From contig JBBDNV010000127.1 of NCBI GenBank assembly GCA_040877415.1, positions 1-17,472 on the forward strand: 17,472 nucleotides of DNA. Direction: 5' to 3'. Origin of the DNA: JBBDNV01 sp040877415 (GTDB taxonomy: Bacteria > Planctomycetota > Planctomycetia > Pirellulales > PALSA-1355). This document shows positions 6,555 through 13,954 of this stretch, piece by piece. Position 1 is the stretch's first letter. Every line of letters begins with the position of its first letter. A model generated the notes under the pieces. That model was not told the origin of the DNA. It saw only the letters and a program-made list of their open reading frames with translations, and ran no database searches. The translations under genes and the position numbers were made by a program.

Positions 6555-6889
6555 CTCCCGTCCCCTTTCCTGGCCAGCGTCAGGCGGCCATCGAGCCGGC
6601 GGCCCGTCAGGACGACGGTCAATCGATCGAGTGTCTCGCGCTCCAGGCGATATTGTCCTTCGTCCCACCGCGTGACCGAGCCGCGGTCGCCCGAGACGGG
6701 CCCTTCGTATTCGAGATAGATCGATCGATGGTCGCACAGTTGCTCGGCCTCGCAAACGAGCCCCGGCTCCGGCTCGCCGGGCAAGGCCCAAGTGCGCAGC
6801 GCGCCCTCCCGCTCGAGCATCAGATCCCAATGCGTGGCCCGCTTGTGATCGGGCGGCATTTCGTGCAGCAAAATGACGTAACGCGGCAT
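6509..6889 (-). CDS. Stand-alone LigD-type 3'-phosphoesterase domain protein
   Basis: The 126-residue product resembles the N-terminal phosphoesterase domain of bacterial LigD (PF13298), which trims 3'-phosphate or 3'-ribonucleotide ends during non-homologous end joining. Aligned by eye, the metal-site residues are kept: His9, His20 and Asp22 in THWDLMLE (19-26), and His54 in CDHRSIY (52-58). The strand ALRTWALPGEP (30-40) and the core SVTRWDEGQYRLE (71-83) also fit. An Arg two residues after the catalytic Asp in Pseudomonas LigD is Met24 here, and the spacing from the first His is longer, so activity may differ. There is no polymerase, ligase or Ku gene in the window. It lies 103 bases downstream of the DUF11 lipoprotein gene on the same strand. 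Confidence 0.72.
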   Translation of the reverse strand: MPRYVILLHEMPPDHKRATHWDLMLEREGALRTWALPGEPEPGLVCEAEQLCDHRSIYLEYEGPVSGDRGSVTRWDEGQYRLERETLDRLTVVLTGRRLDGRLTLARKGDGSHFWRVSVSAAPTKG

Positions 6890-6992
6890 GGATTTGGGCC
6901 AGAATCGACGAAACGAGGCGTCCGACGGTCGACGGCCGGGCTACTGTCACCCTACCGCGACTTGTTTCGCGCGCCCAGCAGGCCAGGGCCGC

Positions 6993-9266
6993 TTATCGCA
7001 AGACTTCGGTGGTTTGTTCCGCCGAAATCGGCCTGGCTTGTCCCTGGCTGGTCACGTCGACTTGCACCCGGCCGGTGCCCGGGCGAGCGCCGTTGAAGCG
7101 CAGCTCGAAGCTCCCCTTCTCGCCTGAGCGCAGCTCGCGAATCGGCGTAAAGCGCACGACTCCCGCACTGACCGAACCCCGCACGGGACCGTTGGAGCCT
7201 TCAAACCGCAGCTCGTCGCTGAATTTGACGGACACTTCCACCTCGAACGCCGACTGCTGGCCCTTGTTGGCCAGCACGATCTGGCAGGTCGTCTGGCCGT
7301 CGACCTTGATCGGGTCGGCCGTATCGGCGATCGACACGGTCATCTCAGCGCCGGCGGCCGGCGCCGCTTGGGCGTCCGCGGCCGGTGGCGATTGGGCGTC
7401 CGCGGCCGGTGGCGATTGATCGCCGTCGCCTACGATTTCCAGGCACGCTTCGTCGGCCAACGGCTCCAAACCCGGCGCGGTGACCGTCACGCGATTGCAG
7501 CTTCGCGGAGTGGGGCGCAGGCATTTGAGCTCAATCTCGCGGCGAACGCGGCCGCCGGGCGCAAGCGAGGCAATTTTCCATCCCAGCGCGTTGCCCTCAA
7601 ACCACTGGGACCCTTCGGTGGCGCGGCTGGGCTCGAGACTGGTTTCGAAGTTGTCGGCGATTTGCAAGTTCTCGATCGCCGCCTCGCCCTGGTTCGTCAC
7701 TTCGATCACGAACAGCGCCGTTTCGCCGACGCTCCGCCGGTCGGGTCCTTTTTTCGTCACGCTCAGTTTTGTCGTGGCCGGCGTGGGCGCTACGGCCCGC
7801 GGCTCGGGCGCGGCCGGCGGCGGTTGCTGCTCGAGGGTTCGCGGTTGGGGCTGGGCGGATAGCGGCGATGCGGTGGCCGTGATGCAGCTACGGGCCGTGG
7901 CTCGCACATCGCCGTCGGCCGTCACGGTAATGTCCTGGCACAACTGGCCCGCGCGGCTCACGTGGAACGTCGCGGACAGTCGGCTCACGCCGCCCGGCGG
8001 CAAGTCGATCACGTCGCGCTCGATCAGGCCGCTGGCCTTCGCATGCTCCAGACCCGGGTCGAACCGGTTGCTTACCAAAATGTTCGTGGCCGGCGCGGTG
8101 CCCCGGTTGACAACCTGGATATCGAACTGCACGTCGCTCTCGACGACCGCCGTCGTGGGGCCGCTGATCGTCACCTCCAATTGCGCCCGTCGAGCCGGCT
8201 CGGCGGGCGGCTGCGGCTGCACCACGGGCGGCTGCGGGCCGACGACCGGGGGCTGGGACGGCCCGCTGTAGGGAAGGGGCTGTTCGCCTGACGTCCAGGT
8301 CTGGAAAGTCGCCCCGGTTCCGATGGCGAGCTGCCGGTTCGGACCCGCCGGGCCCGCCGGACTGATGACCTGAATGTTGATCTGGTTGGTGCCGGCCGCC
8401 GCTTGCCTCTGGAGGATTTCGGCGGGAGCCTCGCCCGCCGGGCCAGTCACAACCTCGACGGCCGCCGCCCCGTCGGGCGCAAAGCCGGCCTGCGGGCCGC
8501 CGGCGACTTCATACCGCACCACCCAGCCGGCCAAGGGCGAATTGTCGGTAGAGCGCGTCACGAGCGTCGTGAGCGTATTGCGGCTGCCGGCCGCCGAAAT
8601 GGCTGGCGGCGGGAATCGCCACTGGGCATCGACCCAATAGATCGACGCGCTCTGCTGGCGCCGGTCCCAGCCGGTAATGCCCGGCGCGAAGACCGTCAGG
8701 CGGCTCGTGCCTTCAGTCGGCGACGTAACGCTCACCCAGGCCTGTCCGTTTTGGACCAGAATGTCGTCTGTGGGTGTCGGAGTTCCCCGGTCGAGGGCCG
8801 TCGCCGCGGCAAGCGTCGTGTTGATCGCGTAGCTCGTGTCGACCTTGCGGGGCAAACCGCGCAGCCAGTTGAGGACTTCCAGCGGCCTTCGCTCGCCGGG
8901 ACTCACGAGCTCGCCGACGCCGTCGGGCGCGAGCATCCATTCGACCCGTTCGCGCGAGAGCGGGAAACCCTCCGGCCCCATGATGGTGGCGATCATCACC
9001 ACCTCGCTGCCGACCGGCGCGATCACCTGGCTGGGACTGACGGAGATGCCCCATTGGCCCGGTGGCGCGGGCATTCCCGGGGACGGGGGCAATGCGCCGG
9101 GAGGCACCGCGGCGCTGCCGGGAACCAGCAGCCGCTCACCCGTCGGATCGATCCTCGGCAGGCTCCAATTCGCGCATCCGGCCGTCAGCGGCGCGCAGAA
9201 CAGCCAAAGCCAGAAACAAGTCCTGACCGGCGCGCAGCAGAAACGGCTCAATCGGTGCGCGGACAT
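6993..9266 (-). CDS. DUF11/CARDB-repeat surface lipoprotein
   Basis: This is a predicted exported protein of a type common in planctomycetes, built from Ig-like beta repeats. The 757-residue product (from ATG at 9266) has a hydrophobic signal segment ending in LTAGC (Cys31, an imperfect lipobox). An N-terminal region of Ig-like character covers about 74-320, and a Pro/Gln-rich linker about 325-357. Three related repeats follow at about 362-468, 500-610 and 642-757. Each begins with a strand such as LEVTISGP or LSVTKKGP and contains a "NxGxxxA" turn (VVNRGTAPA, VTNQGEAAI, LANKGQQSA). The frame is open to 9362, but the added residues are Arg/Cys-rich and precede the signal. A tandem duplication encodes the linker before repeat 3. 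Function is probably structural or adhesive on the cell surface; this is inferred from architecture. Confidence 0.82.
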   Translation of the reverse strand: MSAHRLSRFCCAPVRTCFWLWLFCAPLTAGCANWSLPRIDPTGERLLVPGSAAVPPGALPPSPGMPAPPGQWGISVSPSQVIAPVGSEVVMIATIMGPEGFPLSRERVEWMLAPDGVGELVSPGERRPLEVLNWLRGLPRKVDTSYAINTTLAAATALDRGTPTPTDDILVQNGQAWVSVTSPTEGTSRLTVFAPGITGWDRRQQSASIYWVDAQWRFPPPAISAAGSRNTLTTLVTRSTDNSPLAGWVVRYEVAGGPQAGFAPDGAAAVEVVTGPAGEAPAEILQRQAAAGTNQINIQVISPAGPAGPNRQLAIGTGATFQTWTSGEQPLPYSGPSQPPVVGPQPPVVQPQPPAEPARRAQLEVTISGPTTAVVESDVQFDIQVVNRGTAPATNILVSNRFDPGLEHAKASGLIERDVIDLPPGGVSRLSATFHVSRAGQLCQDITVTADGDVRATARSCITATASPLSAQPQPRTLEQQPPPAAPEPRAVAPTPATTKLSVTKKGPDRRSVGETALFVIEVTNQGEAAIENLQIADNFETSLEPSRATEGSQWFEGNALGWKIASLAPGGRVRREIELKCLRPTPRSCNRVTVTAPGLEPLADEACLEIVGDGDQSPPAADAQSPPAADAQAAPAAGAEMTVSIADTADPIKVDGQTTCQIVLANKGQQSAFEVEVSVKFSDELRFEGSNGPVRGSVSAGVVRFTPIRELRSGEKGSFELRFNGARPGTGRVQVDVTSQGQARPISAEQTTEVLR
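7368..7415. repeat. Tandem 24-base duplication inside the DUF11 lipoprotein gene
   Basis: Bases 7368-7391 are repeated exactly at 7392-7415. The unit is in frame and encodes an SPPAADAQ linker twice, followed by a diverged third AAPAAGA. It lengthens the flexible Ala/Pro linker before the third repeat and may vary in copy number between strains. Confidence 0.85.
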
Positions 9267-9313
9267 GAACACCCAGCGGCGGCACGGGGAGCGCGAAAAC
9301 ATTGCGGTTCTAT

Positions 9314-9353
9314 GAAAACGTACCATGCACTTTTCGCAACATGGTGCGTTTTC
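9314..9353. promoter_or_regulatory. Strong hairpin upstream of the DUF11 lipoprotein gene
   Basis: GAAAACGTACCATG (9314-9327) pairs with CATGGTGCGTTTTC (9340-9353) over 14 positions with one wobble, leaving a 12-base loop. It lies 48 bases upstream of the lipoprotein start and downstream of the CAP gene on the same strand. The A-tract/stem/T-tract layout suits a terminator for the CAP gene, but a leader hairpin or an operator is also possible. Confidence 0.5.
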
Positions 9354-9518
9354 GCCACGCAAGCACAGTCTTCGCCGTCGGCGCGCGCATTACAACCGGC
9401 ACCATCGCACCCGGGCCGCGGCCGTCCGCCGGCGCCCCCGCTTTCGAGGCTGATCCGCGCCGGGATGCGGCCGCCTTTGTTCCTGTGAGTGGATCGATTC
9501 TCGCGCGGGGCGCAAATT

Positions 9519-10526
9519 CTACCGTCGCCGCCGGCCGAAAATGCCCGTGGCATACCAGATGCCGTTGCGGCCCCGCTTGATGTCGTAGCCGAACAGCGGA
9601 TGACGCGAGCGGACCGCGCCCCAATGCCCGGGGCTTTGGCGCCAGCTATCGACGCAGTCGACGCAGGCTTCGACGAGGCTCTCGTTGGGCCAGCTTTCGG
9701 CCACGACTTCCTCGGCCAGGACGTTATCCGGCAGTTTCGCGTTGATGCGCTGAAACCGCGAGTCCCAGCTTTGGTGCCCCTGAACTTGAATCGACGCCTG
9801 GTAGTAGGCGTGCGAGCTGGCCTCCTCGGCCAGCACGTTGTGGAATTGTCCCTGCGTGCTCGCCGGGTGCTCGGGATGGACCCGCACGGCATAGATCATG
9901 GTCCGCTGCGTGAGCGAGCCGGGCGGAAGATCGAGGATGATCGAGAAAGCCTCTTGGCGATAGTACGTGCCGGGCGTGAACGGAAACGTGCTGACCACGT
10001 GTCCATAGTACTGGGCCTGCGCGTGGGCCAGGTCGATCACGGCCACCCCCGGCCGGTCCAGCATTTCGGCGAACGCCGGATGCGAAAGCAACACCAGCGG
10101 CTGGCCGTCGATCGTGGCCCGGGCGTCCTTGGGCAACTTGACCACGACGTATCGTTTGAGCTTTTCCTGAATTTCGAGCTGCGAGAGCGTCAATTGCTCG
10201 AAAGCCCGCCGGGCCCCCGTCATCCGCGGATCGTAGAAATAGATGAACATCATTTTGCGGCTCTGGACGGCCTCTTCCATCGCCTTGTTGTAGTCGGTGT
10301 GCACCCCCGGCGCCGTCGGCTCCTGCGGGGAATCGGCAAGCGCCTGCGGTGGCGACTGACCATCGCGCGGCGAGATTTCCGCAGTGCCGTTCGAATTGGG
10401 TGCCTGGTTTGGGCCGGCCTCGCTTTGCGCGATCGCCCCCTCGGGCAACCGGGCCCACGCCGTTTCCGCGTGAAAATGAACCCATGCAGTCAGTCCCAGC
10501 AGCAACAGATATGATCCTCGAACCAT
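9519..10526 (-). CDS. Secreted protein: cysteine-less thioredoxin-like domain fused to a CAP/SCP domain
   Basis: The 335-residue product has a signal peptide with a likely AWA cleavage site after residue 25, then a Pro/Ser-rich spacer to about 75. Residues 77-195 look like a thioredoxin fold of the DUF255/thioredoxin_7 style (DYNKAMEEAVQSRKMMFIYF at 78-97). FYDPRMTGAR stands where CxxC is expected, so this domain has no redox cysteines. Residues about 208-332 match the CAP (SCP/PR-1) pattern: LAEEASSHAYY (232-242), His251 in QGHQSW, NVLAEEVVAESW (268-279) with Glu272/273, SPGHW (298-302) with His301, and a final WYATGIFG strand (324-331). The only cysteines (288 and 291, CVDC) lie in the CAP part. 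The start has GGAGG 9 bases upstream. CAP proteins act outside the cell in varied roles, so function is open. Confidence 0.75.
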   Translation of the reverse strand: MVRGSYLLLLGLTAWVHFHAETAWARLPEGAIAQSEAGPNQAPNSNGTAEISPRDGQSPPQALADSPQEPTAPGVHTDYNKAMEEAVQSRKMMFIYFYDPRMTGARRAFEQLTLSQLEIQEKLKRYVVVKLPKDARATIDGQPLVLLSHPAFAEMLDRPGVAVIDLAHAQAQYYGHVVSTFPFTPGTYYRQEAFSIILDLPPGSLTQRTMIYAVRVHPEHPASTQGQFHNVLAEEASSHAYYQASIQVQGHQSWDSRFQRINAKLPDNVLAEEVVAESWPNESLVEACVDCVDSWRQSPGHWGAVRSRHPLFGYDIKRGRNGIWYATGIFGRRRR

Positions 10527-10924
10527 CGTCCAAGTCCTCCAATTGCGGAATCAATCGGCAAACGCGCGGCGCGAGTCATCGGCAGCCGGCGTTGGACCGG
10601 GCTTTCCCAAGGCACCAGTCCGTCAGGCAGGATTGCATGGGGGGTGGGTTGCTCGTCGAGCGAATTGGGACGCGTATTGTTGCCGGAGTGCTAGCACGAT
10701 GGCAATGGGTCGGACGGGGGTTATTTTCAGATTAACTAGAAATTTCCAATCAAGTGGAATAAGAGGTATCAGTAATGTGAGATTAAAAAGTAGAATAGAA
10801 AATATCAGTAAAATGCGATGAATATTTCGGCCATCGTACATAAGACGTAGCCGAATAAGGCTTTTTGTGTTATCAAGTAGGCCCAGGAGACAAACGGATT
10901 CTTCTCGAGCCAAGGAGGTTTGCC
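10527..10924. other. Divergent intergenic region with an AT-rich island
   Basis: This gap separates the minus-strand CAP gene from the plus-strand secreted protein gene and should hold promoters for both. The left part is GC-rich without visible signals. Bases 10731-10850 are only about 31% G+C by hand count, very low for this genome. Within the island TATCAGTA recurs at 10767 and 10803, 36 bases apart. A tiny stem, AGCC (10849-10852) with GGCT (10859-10862), followed by TTTT, could be a weak terminator or attenuator on the plus strand. Confidence 0.5.
10912..10918 (+). promoter_or_regulatory. Ribosome binding site AAGGAGG
   Basis: A full-length Shine-Dalgarno sequence lies 6 bases before the ATG at 10925. 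It fixes that start over the in-frame upstream start at 10865. Confidence 0.8.
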
Positions 10925-13054
10925 ATGCGAGCCCAAATTCGCTTCCTCGCAATCGCGACGGCCCTTTCCATAGCCTGCTTATATTCCGCCCACGCGTGGG
11001 GGGACGAGGCACCGGTCCGCGCCGCGCTCGGCAAGCTGGAATCGTTTTTGGGCTCCGGCAAAAACGCCGAGGCCTGGGCAGCCTTTCTGAATCTCGCCGA
11101 GCTGCGCGCCCAGCTCGAAAAGGGCGACCAGGCCGACGCAAGCGCCGCCCGGGCGGTCCAGAAGCAACTTCATTCAAGCGCCAAAGGCTTGGAGCTCGAA
11201 CCGTTTGCCAAATTGCGCGAGGCCGTCGACGAGTGGTCCGAGGAGCTCGTAATCCTTAAGGCTCCGAGCCTGAGCGAAGCCGCGCTCGGCGCCCAAGCGC
11301 ACTTTCGCCCGATCACCCAGGCCGACGTCGCCCTTGCCAAGTCGGCTTTGCAGTCGGCGGTGGCGAAACTCAATCGATTTCTCTCCGGCGCCAACGGCGC
11401 GGCCTGGAAAAAATATCTCGGCTGGCAGGATCTCGAGGCCCAATTGAAGGCAGAGAGTCCCAACGTGGACGCGTTGTCGGCCGTCTATCAAAAGCTCACG
11501 GCCGATCAGGTCGGATTGGAGATGCCCGTCTTCGCGAACGTGGCCGACTCGCTGGCGCGCTACGTCAATAACCTGACCGGCCACAACGACCAACTGAGCG
11601 GACAATTCGCCGAACAGCTCAAGAGCCTGGCCGGCGCGCTGGCACAATACGCCCAAGACCCGTCGCATGAAAATGCCAGCGCCGTTGGGACCGCGCTCGG
11701 CTGGCTGGAAAGCATGCGGCAAGCCCCGGCCCTGGTCCGCGCCATTCGCAATCGTTACGCGCAAGCCAATCTGTACGTCGTCGCATCGGCCCGGCTGGTC
11801 AGCGCGGGAATCGAGCAGCAGTTGGATGAAGAAACGCCGCTGCGCGACTACATCCTCGGCACGGACATTCGCGGCACGGGCCATACGGTCGCTAAAGTAA
11901 GGGCCGAGCTCGTCCCCAGCGACCAGAAGGCGATCCTCGACACCATGCTGGCCGGCACCGTGCAGAGTCGCACGGTAGGACACAACGGACCGGCCACGAT
12001 CTATACCAACGGCGCCACGTCGATCGCGGGCCGCAAGCGAATCGTGATCGACGAATCCGGATTCGCCAGTTATCCGGCCACGGCCGCGGCCAACACCAGC
12101 ACGCGCATTACGGGCATCGGTGGCCGCGCGATCGTACAGCGGGTCGCCTGGAAACGCGTCGGCGAGCAGAAGTCCGAGGCCGAACGAATCGCCGCCGATC
12201 ATGCCGGCGATCGCGTGCGGGTGCGCATGGACAAGCAAGTCGGCGAGCAATTGAGCAAGGCCCAGGGCGACTATCTGCGAAAGATCCGCAATCCCCTCGT
12301 GCGCCGCCGCGAATTCCCCGAGCTCGATTTCCACACCACCAAGGACCTGCTGTTCCTGACGGGGCTGGCGGCCAATCGCAACCAGATCGCCGCGCTCTCG
12401 ACGCCGCCGGTGGTCAACGGGGAGAACGACCTGGCCGTGCAAATTCACGAATCGATGATCAACAATCTGACCGCCGCGATTTTGAGCGGTCACACGTTGA
12501 CCGAGCAAGAGCTTCAGCAAAGAGCGACCAACCTGCTCGGCAAGTTGCCCGACTCGCTCAAAAGTGAGGAGGACCGCGACCCCTGGTCGATCACGTTCGC
12601 CCGCTCCCAGCCGGTAACGGTCAAATTCACCGACGGCGGGATTCAAATCACCATTCGCGGGCAGCGCTACACGTCGGGCGATCGTGAATTCCGAGCCATG
12701 AACGTGACGGCCGATTACAAATTCCAGATCGACGGTCCGGGCATCAAGCTGACTCGACAAGGCGATTTGACGATCGTTCCGCCCGGTAAGCCGCGCGGGT
12801 TGTCGGGCAGGGAGATCACGCTGAAGACGCTGTTGGAGAAAAGATTCGGTAAAATATTTGAGCCCGAGGTCAAGTACGAAGGCCTGATCCTGCCCGGCCG
12901 CTGGCGCGAGGCCGGCATCCTCGATCTGAAACAGGCATCGGCCGCCGGCGGCTGGATGGTACTCGCCTGGATCGAAAGCGGCGTGCCCGCTCCGCCCGAA
13001 GAAAAGAAGGAAGACAAAAAACCCGACAGGGTCACTCGAGCCGCGCGCCGTTGA
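10925..13054 (+). CDS. Large secreted protein of unknown function with duplicated N-terminal module
   Basis: I recognise the style of a family common in planctomycetes but no named domain. The 709-residue product has a signal peptide (hydrophobic 5-22, likely cut after AHAWG near 26). Two related helical modules of about 73 residues follow, at 31-104 and 141-213. They share KLESFL/KLNRFL, AWAAFLNLAELRAQL/AWKKYLGWQDLEAQL and KGLELEPFA/VGLEMPVFA. A helical segment comes next (about 225-295), then a beta-rich central region starting near DYILGTDIRGTGHTV (308-322) and containing GPATIYTNGATS (355-366). The rest continues to a Lys/Arg-rich tail. The first half may bind or scaffold other envelope proteins, but this is inference. 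It has a strong ribosome site. Its end is covered by a hairpin at 13035-13067. Confidence 0.82.
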   Translation: MRAQIRFLAIATALSIACLYSAHAWGDEAPVRAALGKLESFLGSGKNAEAWAAFLNLAELRAQLEKGDQADASAARAVQKQLHSSAKGLELEPFAKLREAVDEWSEELVILKAPSLSEAALGAQAHFRPITQADVALAKSALQSAVAKLNRFLSGANGAAWKKYLGWQDLEAQLKAESPNVDALSAVYQKLTADQVGLEMPVFANVADSLARYVNNLTGHNDQLSGQFAEQLKSLAGALAQYAQDPSHENASAVGTALGWLESMRQAPALVRAIRNRYAQANLYVVASARLVSAGIEQQLDEETPLRDYILGTDIRGTGHTVAKVRAELVPSDQKAILDTMLAGTVQSRTVGHNGPATIYTNGATSIAGRKRIVIDESGFASYPATAAANTSTRITGIGGRAIVQRVAWKRVGEQKSEAERIAADHAGDRVRVRMDKQVGEQLSKAQGDYLRKIRNPLVRRREFPELDFHTTKDLLFLTGLAANRNQIAALSTPPVVNGENDLAVQIHESMINNLTAAILSGHTLTEQELQQRATNLLGKLPDSLKSEEDRDPWSITFARSQPVTVKFTDGGIQITIRGQRYTSGDREFRAMNVTADYKFQIDGPGIKLTRQGDLTIVPPGKPRGLSGREITLKTLLEKRFGKIFEPEVKYEGLILPGRWREAGILDLKQASAAGGWMVLAWIESGVPAPPEEKKEDKKPDRVTRAARR

Positions 13055-13087
13055 GCGCGGCCTCGAGCCGCCGGCGATCTCGGCGGC
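13035..13087 (+). terminator. Hairpins over the stop codon of the large secreted protein gene
   Basis: CTCGAGCCGCGC (13035-13046) pairs with GCGCGG and CTCGAG (13055-13060 and 13062-13067) over 12 base pairs with one bulged C and an 8-base loop that includes the stop codon. A second stem, GCCGCCG (13067-13073) with CGGCGGC (13081-13087), follows. The next gene starts only 33 bases later and no U-tract is present. They may reduce read-through or protect the 3' end. Confidence 0.4.
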
Positions 13088-13119
13088 ATTCGAGGCGCTA
13101 GCGCGAGCGAGGTGCCGTG

Positions 13120-13596
13120 ATGAGCCGATACGTCGAGATCGAATTTGACTGTCTGCCGCTGCGCTCGGTGGGCCGCCTGGACATCCCGATCGATGCCTCG
13201 CCCAAGTACCGCGAGCGCTGCGAACGGATCAAGCACGCGATCCAGACTCACGGTTCGCACAATACCTATTATCTGCACAACGCCCGGTGCACGTTTCACC
13301 TGACGAACAACGTCGAATTCGGGATGATCGAGTATCGCTTCGAGGGAACCGTTTTGACCGACCCAACCGACCAGAAGACGGTGCGTTCGGATCTCACGGT
13401 CGAGCTGGTGCGCGAGTCGTGCGACTGGCTCACGGCCCCGGCCACCGCCTGGCTGGCCGAAAGCGTCTCCAAGGCGGTCGAAGTCGAATTTGACCGCTAT
13501 ATCGCGACGGGCGACCTGGCGCAAACCGTCAAGCGCGTCGAGCAACTGCAGGCACAGTGCGACGAGCACGGCGGCTTCGTCGGCATGTACCTGTAG
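13120..13596 (+). CDS. Conserved-looking hypothetical cytosolic protein
   Basis: I do not recognise this 158-residue protein. It has no signal peptide or membrane helix. It is of mixed alpha/beta character: a strand at MSRYVEIEFDCLPLRS (1-16), an amphipathic helix at KYRERCERIKHAIQTHG (29-45), central strands around ARCTFHLTNN and EYRFEGTVLT (55-80), and C-terminal helices. Five cysteines and several histidines are scattered without a clear metal motif. GTG and ATG lie next to each other at 13117 and 13120; the ATG is preferred because GAGG (13109-13112) is 7 bases before it. It is 65 bases downstream of the secreted protein gene and could share its transcript. Confidence 0.72.
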   Translation: MSRYVEIEFDCLPLRSVGRLDIPIDASPKYRERCERIKHAIQTHGSHNTYYLHNARCTFHLTNNVEFGMIEYRFEGTVLTDPTDQKTVRSDLTVELVRESCDWLTAPATAWLAESVSKAVEVEFDRYIATGDLAQTVKRVEQLQAQCDEHGGFVGMYL

Positions 13597-13954
13597 GTGC
13601 TTCTCTTAATCGCGCGCCAGATTCACCAATATGCGCATGACCCCCTTTTTACCTGGCGAATGATAAACTGAAAATTATGCGCCGACTGAATAGAATAAAT
13701 GGATTCTTCCTGTGAAACAAATCGTGCTCATTAGGCAGAATCCTCGAAGTTTGACGATCGCGCCGTCGATACCTTGCTCTGCCGAAATCCTCGCTCGGGG
13801 TGCAAGCGCAATTGCGCAAGCTGCCGGCCGGGACGAAATCGGTGTGTGGACGGGGGGCGTCCAGTAGCTGCCAGCCGACCGCTGTCACGAGCTTTGGCCG
13901 TGCCGGCGCGGCGACAGAGCGTGAGAGGGACGAGGCAACCCCCAAGGTCGATTG
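13597..13954. other. Intergenic region upstream of the TolC-like gene
   Basis: This 358-base gap has no convincing gene. The first third (13620-13730) is AT-rich for this genome and includes ATTCACCA (13621-13628) and TGGCGAAT (13654-13661), an imperfect inverted repeat around a CCCCCTTTTT run. I see no -35/-10 pair of good quality. The promoter of the TolC-like gene is probably here. Confidence 0.4.

Noticed and set aside
5739..6950. Minus-strand open frame of 403 codons spanning two genes
   Set aside because: It is Arg-rich and runs antisense to the membrane-anchored protein and in another frame through the phosphoesterase-like gene, both better supported.
9267..9362. Longer DUF11 lipoprotein starting at 9362
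   Set aside because: The added residues precede the signal segment, are rich in Arg and Cys, and the start would lie inside or beyond the hairpin at 9314-9353.
11174..12760. Long open frame on the minus strand (528 codons) opposite the large secreted protein gene
   Set aside because: It is antisense to a gene with a signal peptide and strong ribosome site, and its translation is Arg/Gly/Val-rich without domain character; a typical shadow in GC-rich DNA.
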